From contig QEYB01001152.1 of NCBI GenBank assembly GCA_017562135.1, positions 496,001 to 560,000 of the forward strand: a stretch of DNA of 64,000 nt, given 5' to 3'. The notes beneath the pieces were generated by a model. It made no database searches. It saw only the letters and a list, made by a program, of their open reading frames with translations, and was not told where the DNA came from. Numbering within the stretch: position 1 is the first letter of the stretch; each line of letters begins with the position of its first letter. Positions 29,701 to 41,293 of the stretch are shown one piece after another. A program made the translations under genes and the position numbers. This DNA comes from Dipylidium caninum (Eukaryota; Platyhelminthes; Cestoda; Cyclophyllidea; Dipylidiidae).

Positions 29701-32700
29701 TTCTTCATAACTAATTGATTTTATTACGCTTCTCTTTTCTCCCCTTTCCACCGCGCAACTTGTTGAAAATCCATTTTGCTGCTGTTCTCATTGTTGTTGT
29801 TGTCGTTGTCATTCATGTTATGCTTGTCGCTACTGTTAATTTTTATTACTGCGCGGTGTGGTAACGCATGCATTCTTTATCCCCCCCTCAACTGCATCTC
29901 GGTTCGTGAAAATAACCTAACTTGCATGCTACTCTTATCTTACATCCTTGTATTCGTACTTTCATAAAGTCGACCCACCACAACTGTTTGGTCCCAGAGC
30001 AAGACGCTTCAGGCGCTTGGCCCATATGGGTTCGTCTTTGCGCCACTCTATAGTCTTCATCTTTCTAATAACCAACAGTATAAAATTTCCACACAAACGT
30101 TTTGTGATGTCTTCTACACGTTTGCTAAAGGTTTGATGCATGACTTTCCCGAGTGAAGTTACGTTTACAAGAAGTGAAAATTGTGGCTGGATAATTAAGC
30201 TTATCTCCAGTTCACGTGTCTGCAGCATCTTTGAGTTCAGCCAAACTAGGACTGTCGGCAATCCTACGTAAACCTATTCGCGCCCCTTTAATTTCTGCAT
30301 TGACACTGCCCATTGTAACACGGATTCTTTCTGGAGTTGTGGTCAGACGACTACGCAAATATTTGTTTGATAAAGGGCATGGACGAAATTCGGCTTCGCT
30401 GCCTTCGTGATGACAACGGAAGGCCATTTCCGCGGAGGTTATTAATGGGCTTAACGACAGATTTCAACCCTTCAGGTGCCTCTAGTTGTTCTGGTAACTG
30501 AGGTCACATTCGATGTGCTTCGCTGTTGCTCATTCCCATTGCTGTGCATTTCAAAGCGCAAATAAATAAATAAATGAAACAATGGCGACACATGCTTACC
30601 CGTTTTTATGTACGTGTGCGCATTTGCGATTAAGCAGAAGCCGCGTGAGTCAAAGGCCCAGACCCAGTTCCGTTGTTTAAATTTGTTTTCTTCCTGACCT
30701 ACTAAATTGTTGGGCAGACTGTCCTCCTTCCCCCCGTCCTTGTCAACAAAGGACTTGCCCTATTGTATTGATCACTTTATACGGGTTTCCCTTTTATTTC
30801 CTATGTGTATTCCCTTTCTGTCGAGGGGAATATTCCTTATTCTTTCGCTTTTGCCGGTTCTCTGTGTGCCGTGAAATGTAGATCCTACCTGAACTACATT
30901 CAGTTTGAAATATTTATTTCGTACGGCTCCTTTCATTTCTCCGCAGCAACTGCAGCTGTTGGTAAGTTTAAACCCCTCACTTCTCCACCGACATTTCTGT
31001 AACCTTCAAATAGCTGTAGAGGAGATTTTCACTTTCTTCTCAGCATTTGACTATAAATCGGCGCGTCTCATTGCCCCGACAAATCGTTGTATTTGCCTTC
31101 AGTTTATGGATTTTGCTTCCAGTAAATTATTTCTTATGGTTCTTGCCTGTCTTTGGAAGCATTCCAGCTCTGCACTTGATCATGTAGATTGTGATCCAGT
31201 CAACTCTATTAGCTAATCTCAATCACATCATTTTGCACTCGACATCCTCTCGGATACGGCTTGTTTGCTTTTGGTGTTTTCTAAACGTTTCGAGCCATTG
31301 CTGCATGTCTGCTAATGAGTTCCATCCTTTGAAATAATCATTTTTTAACCTTCGTATCTTTTAGCTATGAGGCAGACCTCAGCTCAACGCAGACAATTTC
31401 AATCCACCAGACCCCCCCTTCCATCTTCAAATTCAAATGGTAACCCTTTTTGTTTTTTCAATTCTTAACTACAATTAGTTTGTTATCCATTAGCAAATCA
31501 TTTGGGCAACTTTAATAAACACTTAAGGCCTCGGCCTTTACTCTACTATTTTCGTATTGAAGGTTATTTATCTTCCTTGGACATTGTGGAGGTTTTTCGG
31601 TGGTAGAGTGCTTGACAGTGGATATCACTTGGCTTAATTTACGAAATGGTGCCCTTATCTGCCTTCCAGTAGCACCCGACTGGTTAATATTTGTTCAAAT
31701 ACTGATTTTACATTGGTGGATTTACTATGATCTTGCAACTCTTTTTCCTGCATAACAGGGCCTACTTAGGATGGGGCTTTTGTTTCGCACTTTAAAGTTC
31801 TGAAACTGGTTATTTTCTCTTTAGATGTAGGTGTCACAAAAACGTAAGTACAGTTCAAAAATAATTTTATGAAAATTTGATCGTTTTCCAATGATAACCG
31901 AGTTATTGCTACTTATTTTTGCTAAGTAAAGCTCTACTTATATTTAGCTCATCTAGTAATGAAAAAATTTCATCGGTGACGAGTGAGTTTTCTTTCTACT
32001 ATTTTCCCGTGTAAATGCATGAATTGCTTCTAAAAGTCACAGGTTATGCTGCATCGATTGATCGTGTGACCCCGCATGTTGCCTCTGGTGCATTGTTGTT
32101 CGTGGGCTCCTCGTTGCGATTACCTAACTTAGAGTTGATGACTCGTGCGTACATCCGTGGCACACGATCGAGGTTACAAATAATTAACCGCTGAAGGATT
32201 TAGCGGACCTCGATCGACCCTTAAATTATGATTATCTCTTCTATTTTAACCGTGTGCTTTCTTTTATTTTAACTCATTGACGCTGTTTAATTTACATTCT
32301 GCATCCTCGTTTGATCAAAGACTTTCCATTTTGAAAATTAATCCATTACGCCCTGCTCCACAATATTTCGAAACAGCTTCGTACTTCAAAAGGTTGCTCG
32401 GAGTAAAGCTAGCCTTTAGTTCCCTTCACTTTCGTAGTAGCAAATTATTCTATAAACTTTGATGTCTTAATAATTTGCTCTTTAAATATTCTCATTGTGT
32501 ATTTCGTATGAAACCCTCAGCTAATATGACTTATCTTACGATCAAAAATTCTGGCTCTGTGTCACTTTTACCGATGGGCTCTAGTCTCCTCTTAGGATTA
32601 TAGAAATGGATTTATGCTTATGTAAACTAAGATATTTTTTCTACACGTCTAACAGAAATTTTCCTTTCCTTCATCTTCGGTTCGCGCCCCTTCTAGCTGC

Positions 32701-34250
32701 TACAATAACCACGCCGGTAGAACCTCAACCCCTTTCCTCTCCAGTTGACCTTACCCCATACGTACATGTGCTTATTTTTACTGGTTTGCTGCTTTGTATG
32801 CAAGTAATCTCCATTTCCATTGCCTCCTTCTTTCCTACCTAACACTATTCTTTTCTCCACCTGTGTCTTGCATTTTTGCCACCTGAATTTTTCTCTTGGA
32901 TCACCTCTTTCGTCTGTCACCTCCTCTGTCCTTCCTTGTCCCAGTACATTTGGTGATATTTCTGTGATAAAATAATCGAGAGGTAACTTTTTGTAAGAAA
33001 TAGGTCTCTGAGGGGATGCTTGATCTCGCCGATTTCCTCAAATCTCTCTATCTTTGAGGTAGATCAAAATACTTTTGTTTTATGTTCCTAGATGTTCTTT
33101 TTCCTTTTTAAGTTGCAATGTTTCATTTCTTCCCTATTTTTAAATTTTCCCTTCTGGTTACTTTTTTGAAGTTATCTGCTCAATTGGTGGAGCAACCTTT
33201 TGAACAACCATAAACGTATGAGATTCTTGAAGTTAAGCATCGAGCACTCACTTTTATAACTTTACGTACTGTTTGGTGCATCTTAATGGAGGTTCTCGGT
33301 TGTTTGGTCCATGCTTTGGTTATTGTTATTAAAGTGTACCGTTATATTGATTCTACTTATTTTCCTAGAGCTCTTCTTTATTTTCTCAGTCTCGGCTACT
33401 TCTCACCACTCACTTTCACATCGCGCACACGTGCTTTTTTCGACGCCTTCACTGTCAACTAAATAATGAAACTAATAATACGTGACATTGCGTTTTCCTA
33501 GCTTGGCCACGTCAGCGTTTCTTGAATACTATCTCAAGATACTCATCAGCCTGCTCCTCAGGTTATTCAACCATGGTGAATAACCACAATTGGAGAGCGG
33601 GGATGGCTCCGGGTTTGCCCAGTCCCGACTACACCCACCCCGCCTCCGTGCCAATTTGCCGCGCCAGACCCTCTCCAAGTTCTGAACGGCGTCCAATCCA
33701 CTCCTCGCGCGGTGAACTTTCATGGTGCGAGCAATCCCTCATTAGCCTTGGAATGGGGTCTGACTCAGACCTTTCAGACAGCGACACCACCTCTACAGAG
33801 AGCGATACCAGCCACCAAGTCGTTCCTGCTGATGGTACTGTTATGACATCGCAGGGAGAGCGTACCGTTGAGGAGATAGATTGTCAATTAGCGGCTGTAC
33901 AGAAATTGGTTCGGCGGGAGCGTGTCCGCAAACAGCGAGAGGAAGCCTACAGAAACCGCTCAGCGTCGAATCTCTACCTTCCGACGATGGACAATACTTT
34001 GGCACCACCGCTGCGTCCACACTACGCCACAATTTCGAGCCGTCGAGTGGCCCGCCCCATGTTGATCCCGGCTGCAGTTGACTTACGTAGCCGAACCCCC
34101 TCTGGGTCACGCGGCAATCACCTCACCACAAATCTGCCTCCGCCGCCTCTGTCACCAACGCCAGCACCATCCATAACATCTTCAGTTTCCACCTCCGCAC
34201 TCTCTGCTTTCATGCGTGATGCTGAGTCGGATTTTGACAAGATGCTCTGA
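20766..34250 (+). CDS. PIP5K1: Phosphatidylinositol 4-phosphate 5-kinase, type I
   Basis: Makes PI(4,5)P2 from PI4P at the plasma membrane. Exons: 20766-20951, 21580-21828, 23386-23598, 25391-25551, 26878-26956, 27098-27175, 27417-27453, 27895-28156, 28961-29093, 29388-29475, 31365-31439 and 33502-34250, about 769 residues in one consistent frame. KKLGHRRV then [12 protein letters not shown] opens the kinase domain. [10 protein letters not shown] is the glycine loop (about 158-167), [15 protein letters not shown] carries the ATP-binding Lys (about 177), [11 protein letters not shown] and [12 protein letters not shown] follow, and [17 protein letters not shown] holds the metal-binding Asp (about 444). 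The KKMEH activation-loop context is that of type I enzymes, not type II PIP4K. The last exon adds about 250 residues rich in Ser and Pro, with an acidic cluster ([18 protein letters not shown]) and a short basic helix. The N terminus is uncertain: a likely acceptor ends at 20796, so the ATG at 20766 may be intronic. A possible extra exon at 30226-30267 fits the phase. Confidence 0.9.
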
Positions 34251-37207
34251 TCCTTCCTTGGGGTTTGTGTTTAATGCTCTCTAGAAAAGGAGTAGAGGTT
34301 TCTTTTCTCTTCAGAAACCCACTAGAATTACTCTATCTTTCCTATCACTATGTTTATACGCTTTTTTCAGAAGCTAAAAATACACTTCGATAAATGTTAA
34401 TGTCTATTAGGTGTGCATATTTTGTGTGTTCTTCCATGCATGGTTTGTTGTTCATATCTGTCACATCGCATGCGCTTTTTATGCTTTAAGTTCTGGCTGC
34501 CTATTTGTTGTTCCTTACTATGCCTTATGATATTGTGCTCAAATTTATAGGTCCGCAATTCCTAGTGAGTGCACGATGAGTGTTACCGATGAATCCCTTA
34601 AACAGTTCGCCTTCTCCTCACCCTCTGTATAGATTACCCAAGCAAATAATCTTCCAATTAATGAAACTCTTGCCCCATCCGCTACCCACCCTCTGCCCTC
34701 TTCGTCGTCGTGTCTGCGTTTATATAACGTGTGATGACCATTATTAGACGTGATTCCACTTTCGTCCTGAACTTTCGATACATCTTGTGGTGATCTTATT
34801 TTGCTTCATCCCTCCCCTTCCCCCCCCCTCCCCCATTTTCTTTCTGCCCATTTATAGTATTTTGTTTCCGTCCCGGTTCTGTGTGATGTTGTTTCTCTCA
34901 ATTGCAATACTAACAATGATTAGCTCCTCCGGCTGTTGCTTTGACCCCGGGACTGTTTCCACAGCAATACTTGCGGTCTTGTAAATTTTTCTCATGTTCA
35001 GTAACAGTAACGCTCAACTATTCTTTCAAGGTTTTATTTAGGGTCTTCGTCCGACGTTTATTACTAATTTATGATTAATCACTTGCTTAAACACTCGACT
35101 CCGCCAAACGCTGTGTATCAGACAGATATGTTGATTTACAGAGGAGTCTTCGGTGTCGAACTTGGCGGAAATTGCGTTACTTAATGAGGTGTCTCGGAAC
35201 TATTTGACTTAGCTTATTGGTGCCGAAGTCAGGCCTTGGGGCTTTTTTCTACTGACAAGTAAACAGAGGGGGCACCTGAACCGAATTTTACACAGTTGCC
35301 ACATCGGTGTTCTTAGTGTTCTCCGAAAGCACGTTGGGCGAGGCCGTATTTGTGGTTAATGAGGGTGACCCCTAGGACAACGGTACAGACCGCCTTACCA
35401 CGCATTCTATGTCCGCTTCATTGCTTGTCGGGTGATCAACAAACGATATTTTGCACTCTCCACAGTTCGCCTTTGTGGGAGCTGGAAATCAGGTATGATA
35501 AAATTTGGAACTATGTGAGCATTTCCAACTAATTTCGGATGTTGGATCGAAATTAATTATTTAGGAATCAAAACCCGCCTGCCAAGTGACAATTGACATT
35601 ATTTTTGTGCTCTTCATTTCTATAATTTGACGTTTGCTTATGCATCAATAAAAAAATGGTAGGTAACTTTTCTTTAGGAAAAGGATAAGCCGCATAGATT
35701 ATTAACGGTGAAATAACGATTGAGAGCGACAATGGTATTCTGACGCTTGAACCTCGCATTTTCTTGTTTAGAACAAAGCGCCGATATGCAATATCTCCAA
35801 CTATACAGAAGGCCTCTTTTATTGTTCACTTGGTTTAGCCCCAGATCATAGCTGGTTCACTCAAAGTGCCTTTTACAAGGAAAGGGTTTGCGCGTGAATA
35901 ATGGGTTGTCGTTTAAGTTTATTGTACGTGTTTATATTAAAAAACACAACCTCCTCTCTTTATAGTGATTCCCTGCTAATCTCTTTTCTGCATTAGTTGG
36001 TGAACATTGATGTTGTTTGCTTCAAACTTTGCCATCTTATCAAAAACACCATAACGAGTACGTGATGTGTGACCATGGGCTTCACACAATGACCACGCTG
36101 ACTGCGATCGTGATGCTTTACTGACAATGAGTGCACTGACCATGGGAAATAAGGAAGAAGCTGTAAAGAAGGCTTCAGAAGCCACTTCGAAATATCCCAA
36201 TGCAAAGTGAGTAAACTTCGTGCTCAAATTCTGGTCGAAGGCTCATTTGTTAAATGACATGGTCTACCACTCGACACTGAAGGGGGCTAAAAGCTTGCTG
36301 CGGCCGCCCTGTCTTAGAGGTAGGCTTTTGCTTGTCCACGTTGTGTCCATGTTCCGCGCCTTCCCTTAAGCTCTACGGGTCATGAGTCTCACACGCGAAT
36401 ATCTCCCGTATGGTCGCCTTTTGGATAGTTTTCGGTGAATTTAGCACTGGCCCAGTATTGCTATAATCGTTTTCCCCTCGTGTGTAACGTTTTTTGAGAT
36501 GCTATGCGATAATTGACGTTTGGCTTGATTGAAGTAGGCCCTCTCCATCCATCCGTAGCTATCGTTTAACTCGAAAAAAAAAACATTCTATTAGTAGTTC
36601 TTCTTAGCCACTTTATCACTCTTTAGAATTTAGCGACATGGACAACTCCCTCTTATGTGCAAAATACTTGTTGCCGAAAAGTTTGTGGGTTGGTGTTTGA
36701 GGGCAGCCACGAGCCTCAAACGTCTCTTCTGTCGTCGGTGTTAAGGCGGGCCCGGTTGCAACTTCTACTTCGCCTCTGTCGTCGTGCTGGTGACTGATTC
36801 GGCGACTAGAGACTCAATCTATTCTGTTGCAATCCTGTTTTGCGCCTGCAAAGTGGGCATTGAAAGATATTTGAAGGTTAACATGTTTGACGTTAGCGAG
36901 TATTCGTGTCACTATCAGGCCAGATCACTTTGCATGCGATCACATAGTCATTTATTCCTTGATTCTACTGTAGCTTAACGAATTAAGTGATTGTCACTTT
37001 ATGGTAGCTAAGGCTATCCCGTGCTGAGTGGGAATAATGTGTCACTAGCTTTCGATGATCTGCATAGGATTGAAATTTCGGCTTATTTGCGAGCCCCATT
37101 GCGTCTGCCGTTTTTGTTTATTTATCCATTCTACAAATATTTATTTTGTTCGCTGTCCGCTCTCCAGCCAGTATAAATTGAGGGTGCTCGCGTGTGGCTC
37201 GTAAAGC

Positions 37208-37658
37208 ATGAACTTCCAGTCCCTTCTTCTGATCCTCTTTCTCCTGAACTCATGTCCGACCTATGGTTGTCGCTATGAGGAGGTAATTTGATCTAACTGG
37301 TCGCCCATTAGTGTTGTAGAAGGACAACGATGACCTCGATTTCCAATTTCCAGTTGCGTCTGCTTCAATGAACGACTCCTGGCTTCCTTATAGGATGCTC
37401 CTGTCGATGGTTTGCCTACTCTGTTTGCTTAGATAGAAGGGATTTCCATAAAAATCCTCATTTATGATTTATTCTTCTTAGAAACCATAATAGAATTCTA
37501 ATCAAACGCATTTGTCTGTCTTTACTCGTAATTATCAGTATGTCCGTTGCCTTCTGGGGCAAGGCAGATCGTCTTTCGCGGAACTAACCTCTTCTTGGAA
37601 TATATGCCATCTTGGAGTGTTAATTTTGGCAAACGAGCCGATAATCAGTCCAGAGTAG
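37208..37658 (+). CDS. Candidate small secreted peptide, two exons
   Basis: No family recognised. An ATG at 37208 opens a 25-codon frame with a textbook signal peptide (MNFQSLLLILFLLNSCPTYG) that ends at a GAG|GTAATT donor after 37282. A TATAAAT box lies at 37172-37178, about 30 nt before the ATG. The first downstream phase-0 acceptor giving a usable frame is at 37538 (TTATCAG). It continues with YVRCLLGQGRSSF and runs to a TAG at 37656-37658, for about 64 residues with four Cys after the hydrophobic core. The exon pairing is a guess; the signal-peptide exon is the stronger half. It could be a host-interaction or hormone-like peptide, or chance. Confidence 0.3.
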
Positions 37659-38599
37659 AGTAGACGGGGAACGTATAAAATTCTGCGTAGCCTATTGTTT
37701 TTGAACGTTATGTGAGGTAAACACGCATACCCCTTACCTATGAGGAATAAAAAGAACCGGTGTGGATACCACCTTGAGTATTCCTGGTTAAGTTTTTGTC
37801 CTTCGTGCCTTTTCGCGTCACGCCCTCCTTCATCTATCGCTCACGAGGTCATCCCACCCTAAAATTGTCTGACGATTGTTGCCGATTTTCGCAAGATATT
37901 ATTCCTTTATAAGGTTGTTTGAGCAATTTAATTTCGCTACCGTCTCATTCTAAGTTTGGCCAATTTGCAGAAGGGCCTAGACTACTCTTGATCATAAAGC
38001 GGACGCGCTATTAGTAGGTATGAATACCTAAACGAGGCCTTTGCTTGACCCCCTGAAGGACTCCAAGTAGTACTTCGAGTAGGCGGCCGCGCACCACTCA
38101 CGTCGCAGGCGGATGGAGAACGTGACCAAAGCCAAAATTGACAAGAGGCAAATAGTCAACTCCGAAAGCACTAACTTTGGTCACCACTTTTACTACCCTC
38201 AAGGGATTTGTTATCCCAGTCATGTCCTCGCTGCCGCAACGAAGTAATATTGTTTATTCTTAAACGAGACACACTTTTATACATTCGGGGCGACAGAAGC
38301 TCGCAAACGAAGTCCTTCATAATGACAGTTGAGGACTTAAAAATCGCAAAGGAAACCATAAATCGGTTGAAACAGACCAATCACGTCAAACGCTGAGAAT
38401 TTGTTGGCTAAAACAAGGGAAGGGCGGAAAGATTGTCTTATCCTTAAAAGACTCGCGACCAAAGGTCACATTCCGCATTCCAAGTAATCTTGACACCAAT
38501 CGGCCGAGCGATCGTGGCATTTTGAGAAAGGCCCCTACGAATATACCTTGTTGGTGTGTTTGGTTAAGGTGTTTGATTTTCTAAATGGCGCTACGTTAA

Positions 38600-38620
38600 G
38601 TGTAGATGGGACATCTACAC
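38600..38620. repeat. Perfect 9-bp hairpin
   Basis: GTGTAGATG and CATCTACAC separated by GGA. One of several exact inverted repeats in the 38-41 kb block. Confidence 0.6.
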
Positions 38621-39168
38621 ATTAGGAGACGCAATTGGGGGGTCATAGGCTTGCGCAGGCCTATTTCACGAGATCAGGCCGCACATCTCACTTCTCTCGC
38701 CGCCTATTATTGGCCTCTCATTAAGTACAACGGAAAGATTTCAGCAGTGCGAGTGATTTTATTTCGAAGTTGGTGGTCGAATTAATTTGATTTACCTATG
38801 GGTAGGTGCGAGCTTAATCTTCTTGTGTCGACATCCTAAGCATCCGAATAGAAGGCTTCTATGTTTATTTTGCATCTGTTTTAATTTTAACCTTGGTCCG
38901 CCAATTGCCAGTTTTTAAGCAGACTCGGGCGATAATAAATCATGTTGAAGTCCCCATATTCTCTCCATGCCTGCCGCGCGTCATTTGCATGACAGGCCCT
39001 AATAGAATAATTAAAAAAACCCTCAATTATTTGTGAGACCCGCCTTTCTATTTCGCTTGTCGTCTGTGATGCAATTTCACGGTTCCACTGCATTATTTGC
39101 TGGCGAGGAGACGGCAGTAGAGCAGGTGCCTGTGAGCTCACACACCCGAGTCCCATACCCTCGCAAGT

Positions 39169-39480
39169 ATGCAAAACAGATTTTGCGATGTGGTTTTAAT
39201 CGTTTTTCTTGGTTCCACAGGACTAAAACTAAGGAATTCTTCTGTTAAATGTTTATTGACTAGCGGAGGTAACCCACTTTGGTATATGCCGGGCACGTGC
39301 TCGAATTTCCTCAACTCGAAGGTAGGCAGTCACAAGTGGAAGTGGGCCTTGGGCACCCTTCGCATCGTCCGGCCTCCAGACGAGAAATGCCCGTTTAGGC
39401 AACCAAGAGAAACACGGAGCTGCGCCAAGCGGATAGGCGGTTTGAGCGACGGGAAGAATTGCTTCAAAGTACACGAGTGA
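39169..39480 (+). CDS. Doubtful Cys-rich open frame (possible secreted protein)
   Basis: An ATG-initiated frame of 103 codons. Its first 21 residues (MQNRFCDVVLIVFLGSTGLKL) are weakly signal-like. An NSS glycosylation site and six further Cys follow, including EKCPFRQPRETRSCAKRIGG. No known domain is recognised. The opposite strand is also open over much of it (39253-39516), and composition alone does not separate coding from chance. Listed because it is the longest plus-strand frame in the 38-41 kb block. Confidence 0.18.
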   Translation: MQNRFCDVVLIVFLGSTGLKLRNSSVKCLLTSGGNPLWYMPGTCSNFLNSKVGSHKWKWALGTLRIVRPPDEKCPFRQPRETRSCAKRIGGLSDGKNCFKVHE

Positions 39481-40758
39481 AGAATGGTACATTTGGACGG
39501 GGTGCGAAATTGTCACCCGGTTGCTCCATTCCTCGGTCTCTCATTGTAAAGACTAACCAAAAGCAACAGCACAAAAGAGACACTTGAATTTTTATCCAAC
39601 CGTCTCAAAAAGGCGTGGACCGGTGCCAAACAAATGCTACCAGCAACTCGGCAAGCGAAAGCCCCAGCACTTGAAGTAAGTTCCGGCCACTGTTGACTTT
39701 CTGGAAAATCACCCCAAAATATGAACTATTTTGGAAAATAAGTGAAAGAATGGGCGGATAAGTAACTCGTTTCGGTTGACTACCGGCTATGAACTGTGCC
39801 GACAAGGTGCAGTTGAACAACTAAAACTTCTTAGGAAGACATCAGTTTACTGAATTGGGAGGCAAATGCTTCAGGTAGGTCTTTTCATAAAACTGACCAC
39901 GCAGAGTCTCATTAGCCGAAGTCTTTGTGGATGCAGTGCATATGTTTGTCCACTTAAATTCCGTAAGGCAACTGCCGTCTACCGTGGTGAGTATTAAATT
40001 CTTATACCACAGCGCTAAATTACATTATAACTTGAACCATTTTTGAGTTGTCTCAACTCAGTATAACCTAGCACCTTATCTCGAAGACGGTCATTGCGCA
40101 GACTGTTTGCAGAGTCATGGCTTTTTCTTGGCTCTTTCAATAAATAAGTGCTACATTTTGCCCATTACACCGCCCTCTCAATCGTTCCCCAAGTGGCGGG
40201 CGCAGTGATTCGACCAGGGGGGCAGGCGATTTGGTCGACTTCGTGTCAGTTCTCTTGATGGTACAATTTGGTACAATTCGACGCCTCCAGTCCCGCCTCA
40301 CCACATTTTGGTAATCCGCACAACGGCTCCTAAGACCTCCGCTTCTAGAATTTTTTCCCATTGTTATACTTTTTCAAGTCTAACACGCGCCTTAATCGCA
40401 TTTGCGGAATGGTAAAGAGACGTTCCATTTCTTCTTACCGTCGCATTGAAATAAGAACGATTCTACCGAGAAGTCTTCGCGAGCACCCGAAACAACAGGG
40501 GCGGCATCCCTTCACATCTTCCTTCGTGTTCGCTATCCGCCAAAAGCAGTTTTAACGTATTCTGGCAAGTGACGGTTGAAGACGACCTCCCCAAAAATGA
40601 CTGACAAGCAACTTTTTTGTTATCGATGCTTCTCTATGCCTTCTCCCTCTTTTTGGATCTCATGGTCCATTTCAATAAACAGTTGTGCAGCTGGTGCGCT
40701 GCCAATCCTCCCGTTTGTTGCCTCGGGCGCAAAGGCATTCGCGATGGGGCGTTATTCT

Positions 40759-40779
40759 CAAAAGGGTGTCACCCTTTTG
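40759..40779. repeat. Perfect 10-bp hairpin
   Basis: CAAAAGGGTG and CACCCTTTTG with a single T between them. Confidence 0.6.
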
Positions 40780-40874
40780 CTAAATATCCCACCAACTCCG
40801 GGCTGAAAGGCTGAGCGCCTCATTCCAGACTATGCACCCAATTCTTTTGCAAATCGGTGCTTAAGGCAGCGAAG

Positions 40875-40892
40875 CTTCACTCAGGAGTGAAG
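40875..40892. repeat. Perfect 8-bp hairpin
   Basis: CTTCACTC and GAGTGAAG separated by AG, about 100 bp after the previous hairpin. Confidence 0.55.
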
Positions 40893-41293
40893 TGGCATTC
40901 TCCCCGAGTAATAAATCCCTGATAACCTTAGCTTGTCGTGCTACCAGCACTGTATTATCGCAAAGCACCAGAAGGCATTGGCGCTGCATCGAGAGACAAA
41001 TAGGGCGTTAGACCTTCATTGGATAGAAAAAACTGTGGTAGTTACTATGGTGAATCCCTTTATCCACTTTCCTCAGTTCACGACATGGGTTTGAGCGCTT
41101 TCCACAAAAGATCGTCATAAAACATGAATTACGTAGTCTAATAACCCTCATTGGAAAGGACTGTAAAAAATTAGTAAAGTAAACAAAGGAAAGTAAACAC
41201 ATGGGAAGTTCATGAGTGGATTGAAAGTAGAGGTAGAGGGAGTGAAAAATTCTCTAGAAAAAGCAGGACGAAAGCTTGTCATAAGAAGTCTCT

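Larger units (their letters stand above)
34251..41293. other. About 7 kb with no recognised conserved gene
   Basis: From 34251 to about 37700 the plus strand is T-rich, including a C/T tract near 34797-34840, and resembles the downstream flank or introns of plus-strand genes. From about 38000 to 41000 GC rises, both strands carry short frames, and three perfect hairpins occur. Broken protein-like fragments with internal stops suggest an old decayed element, but none matches a family I can name. Two or three weak small-protein candidates are listed separately. Confidence 0.4.

Noticed and set aside
33226..33250. Short match to the 5S rRNA word GAAGTTAAGCATCG
   Set aside because: Only this word matches; the surrounding sequence cannot fold as 5S rRNA and lacks its other conserved boxes.
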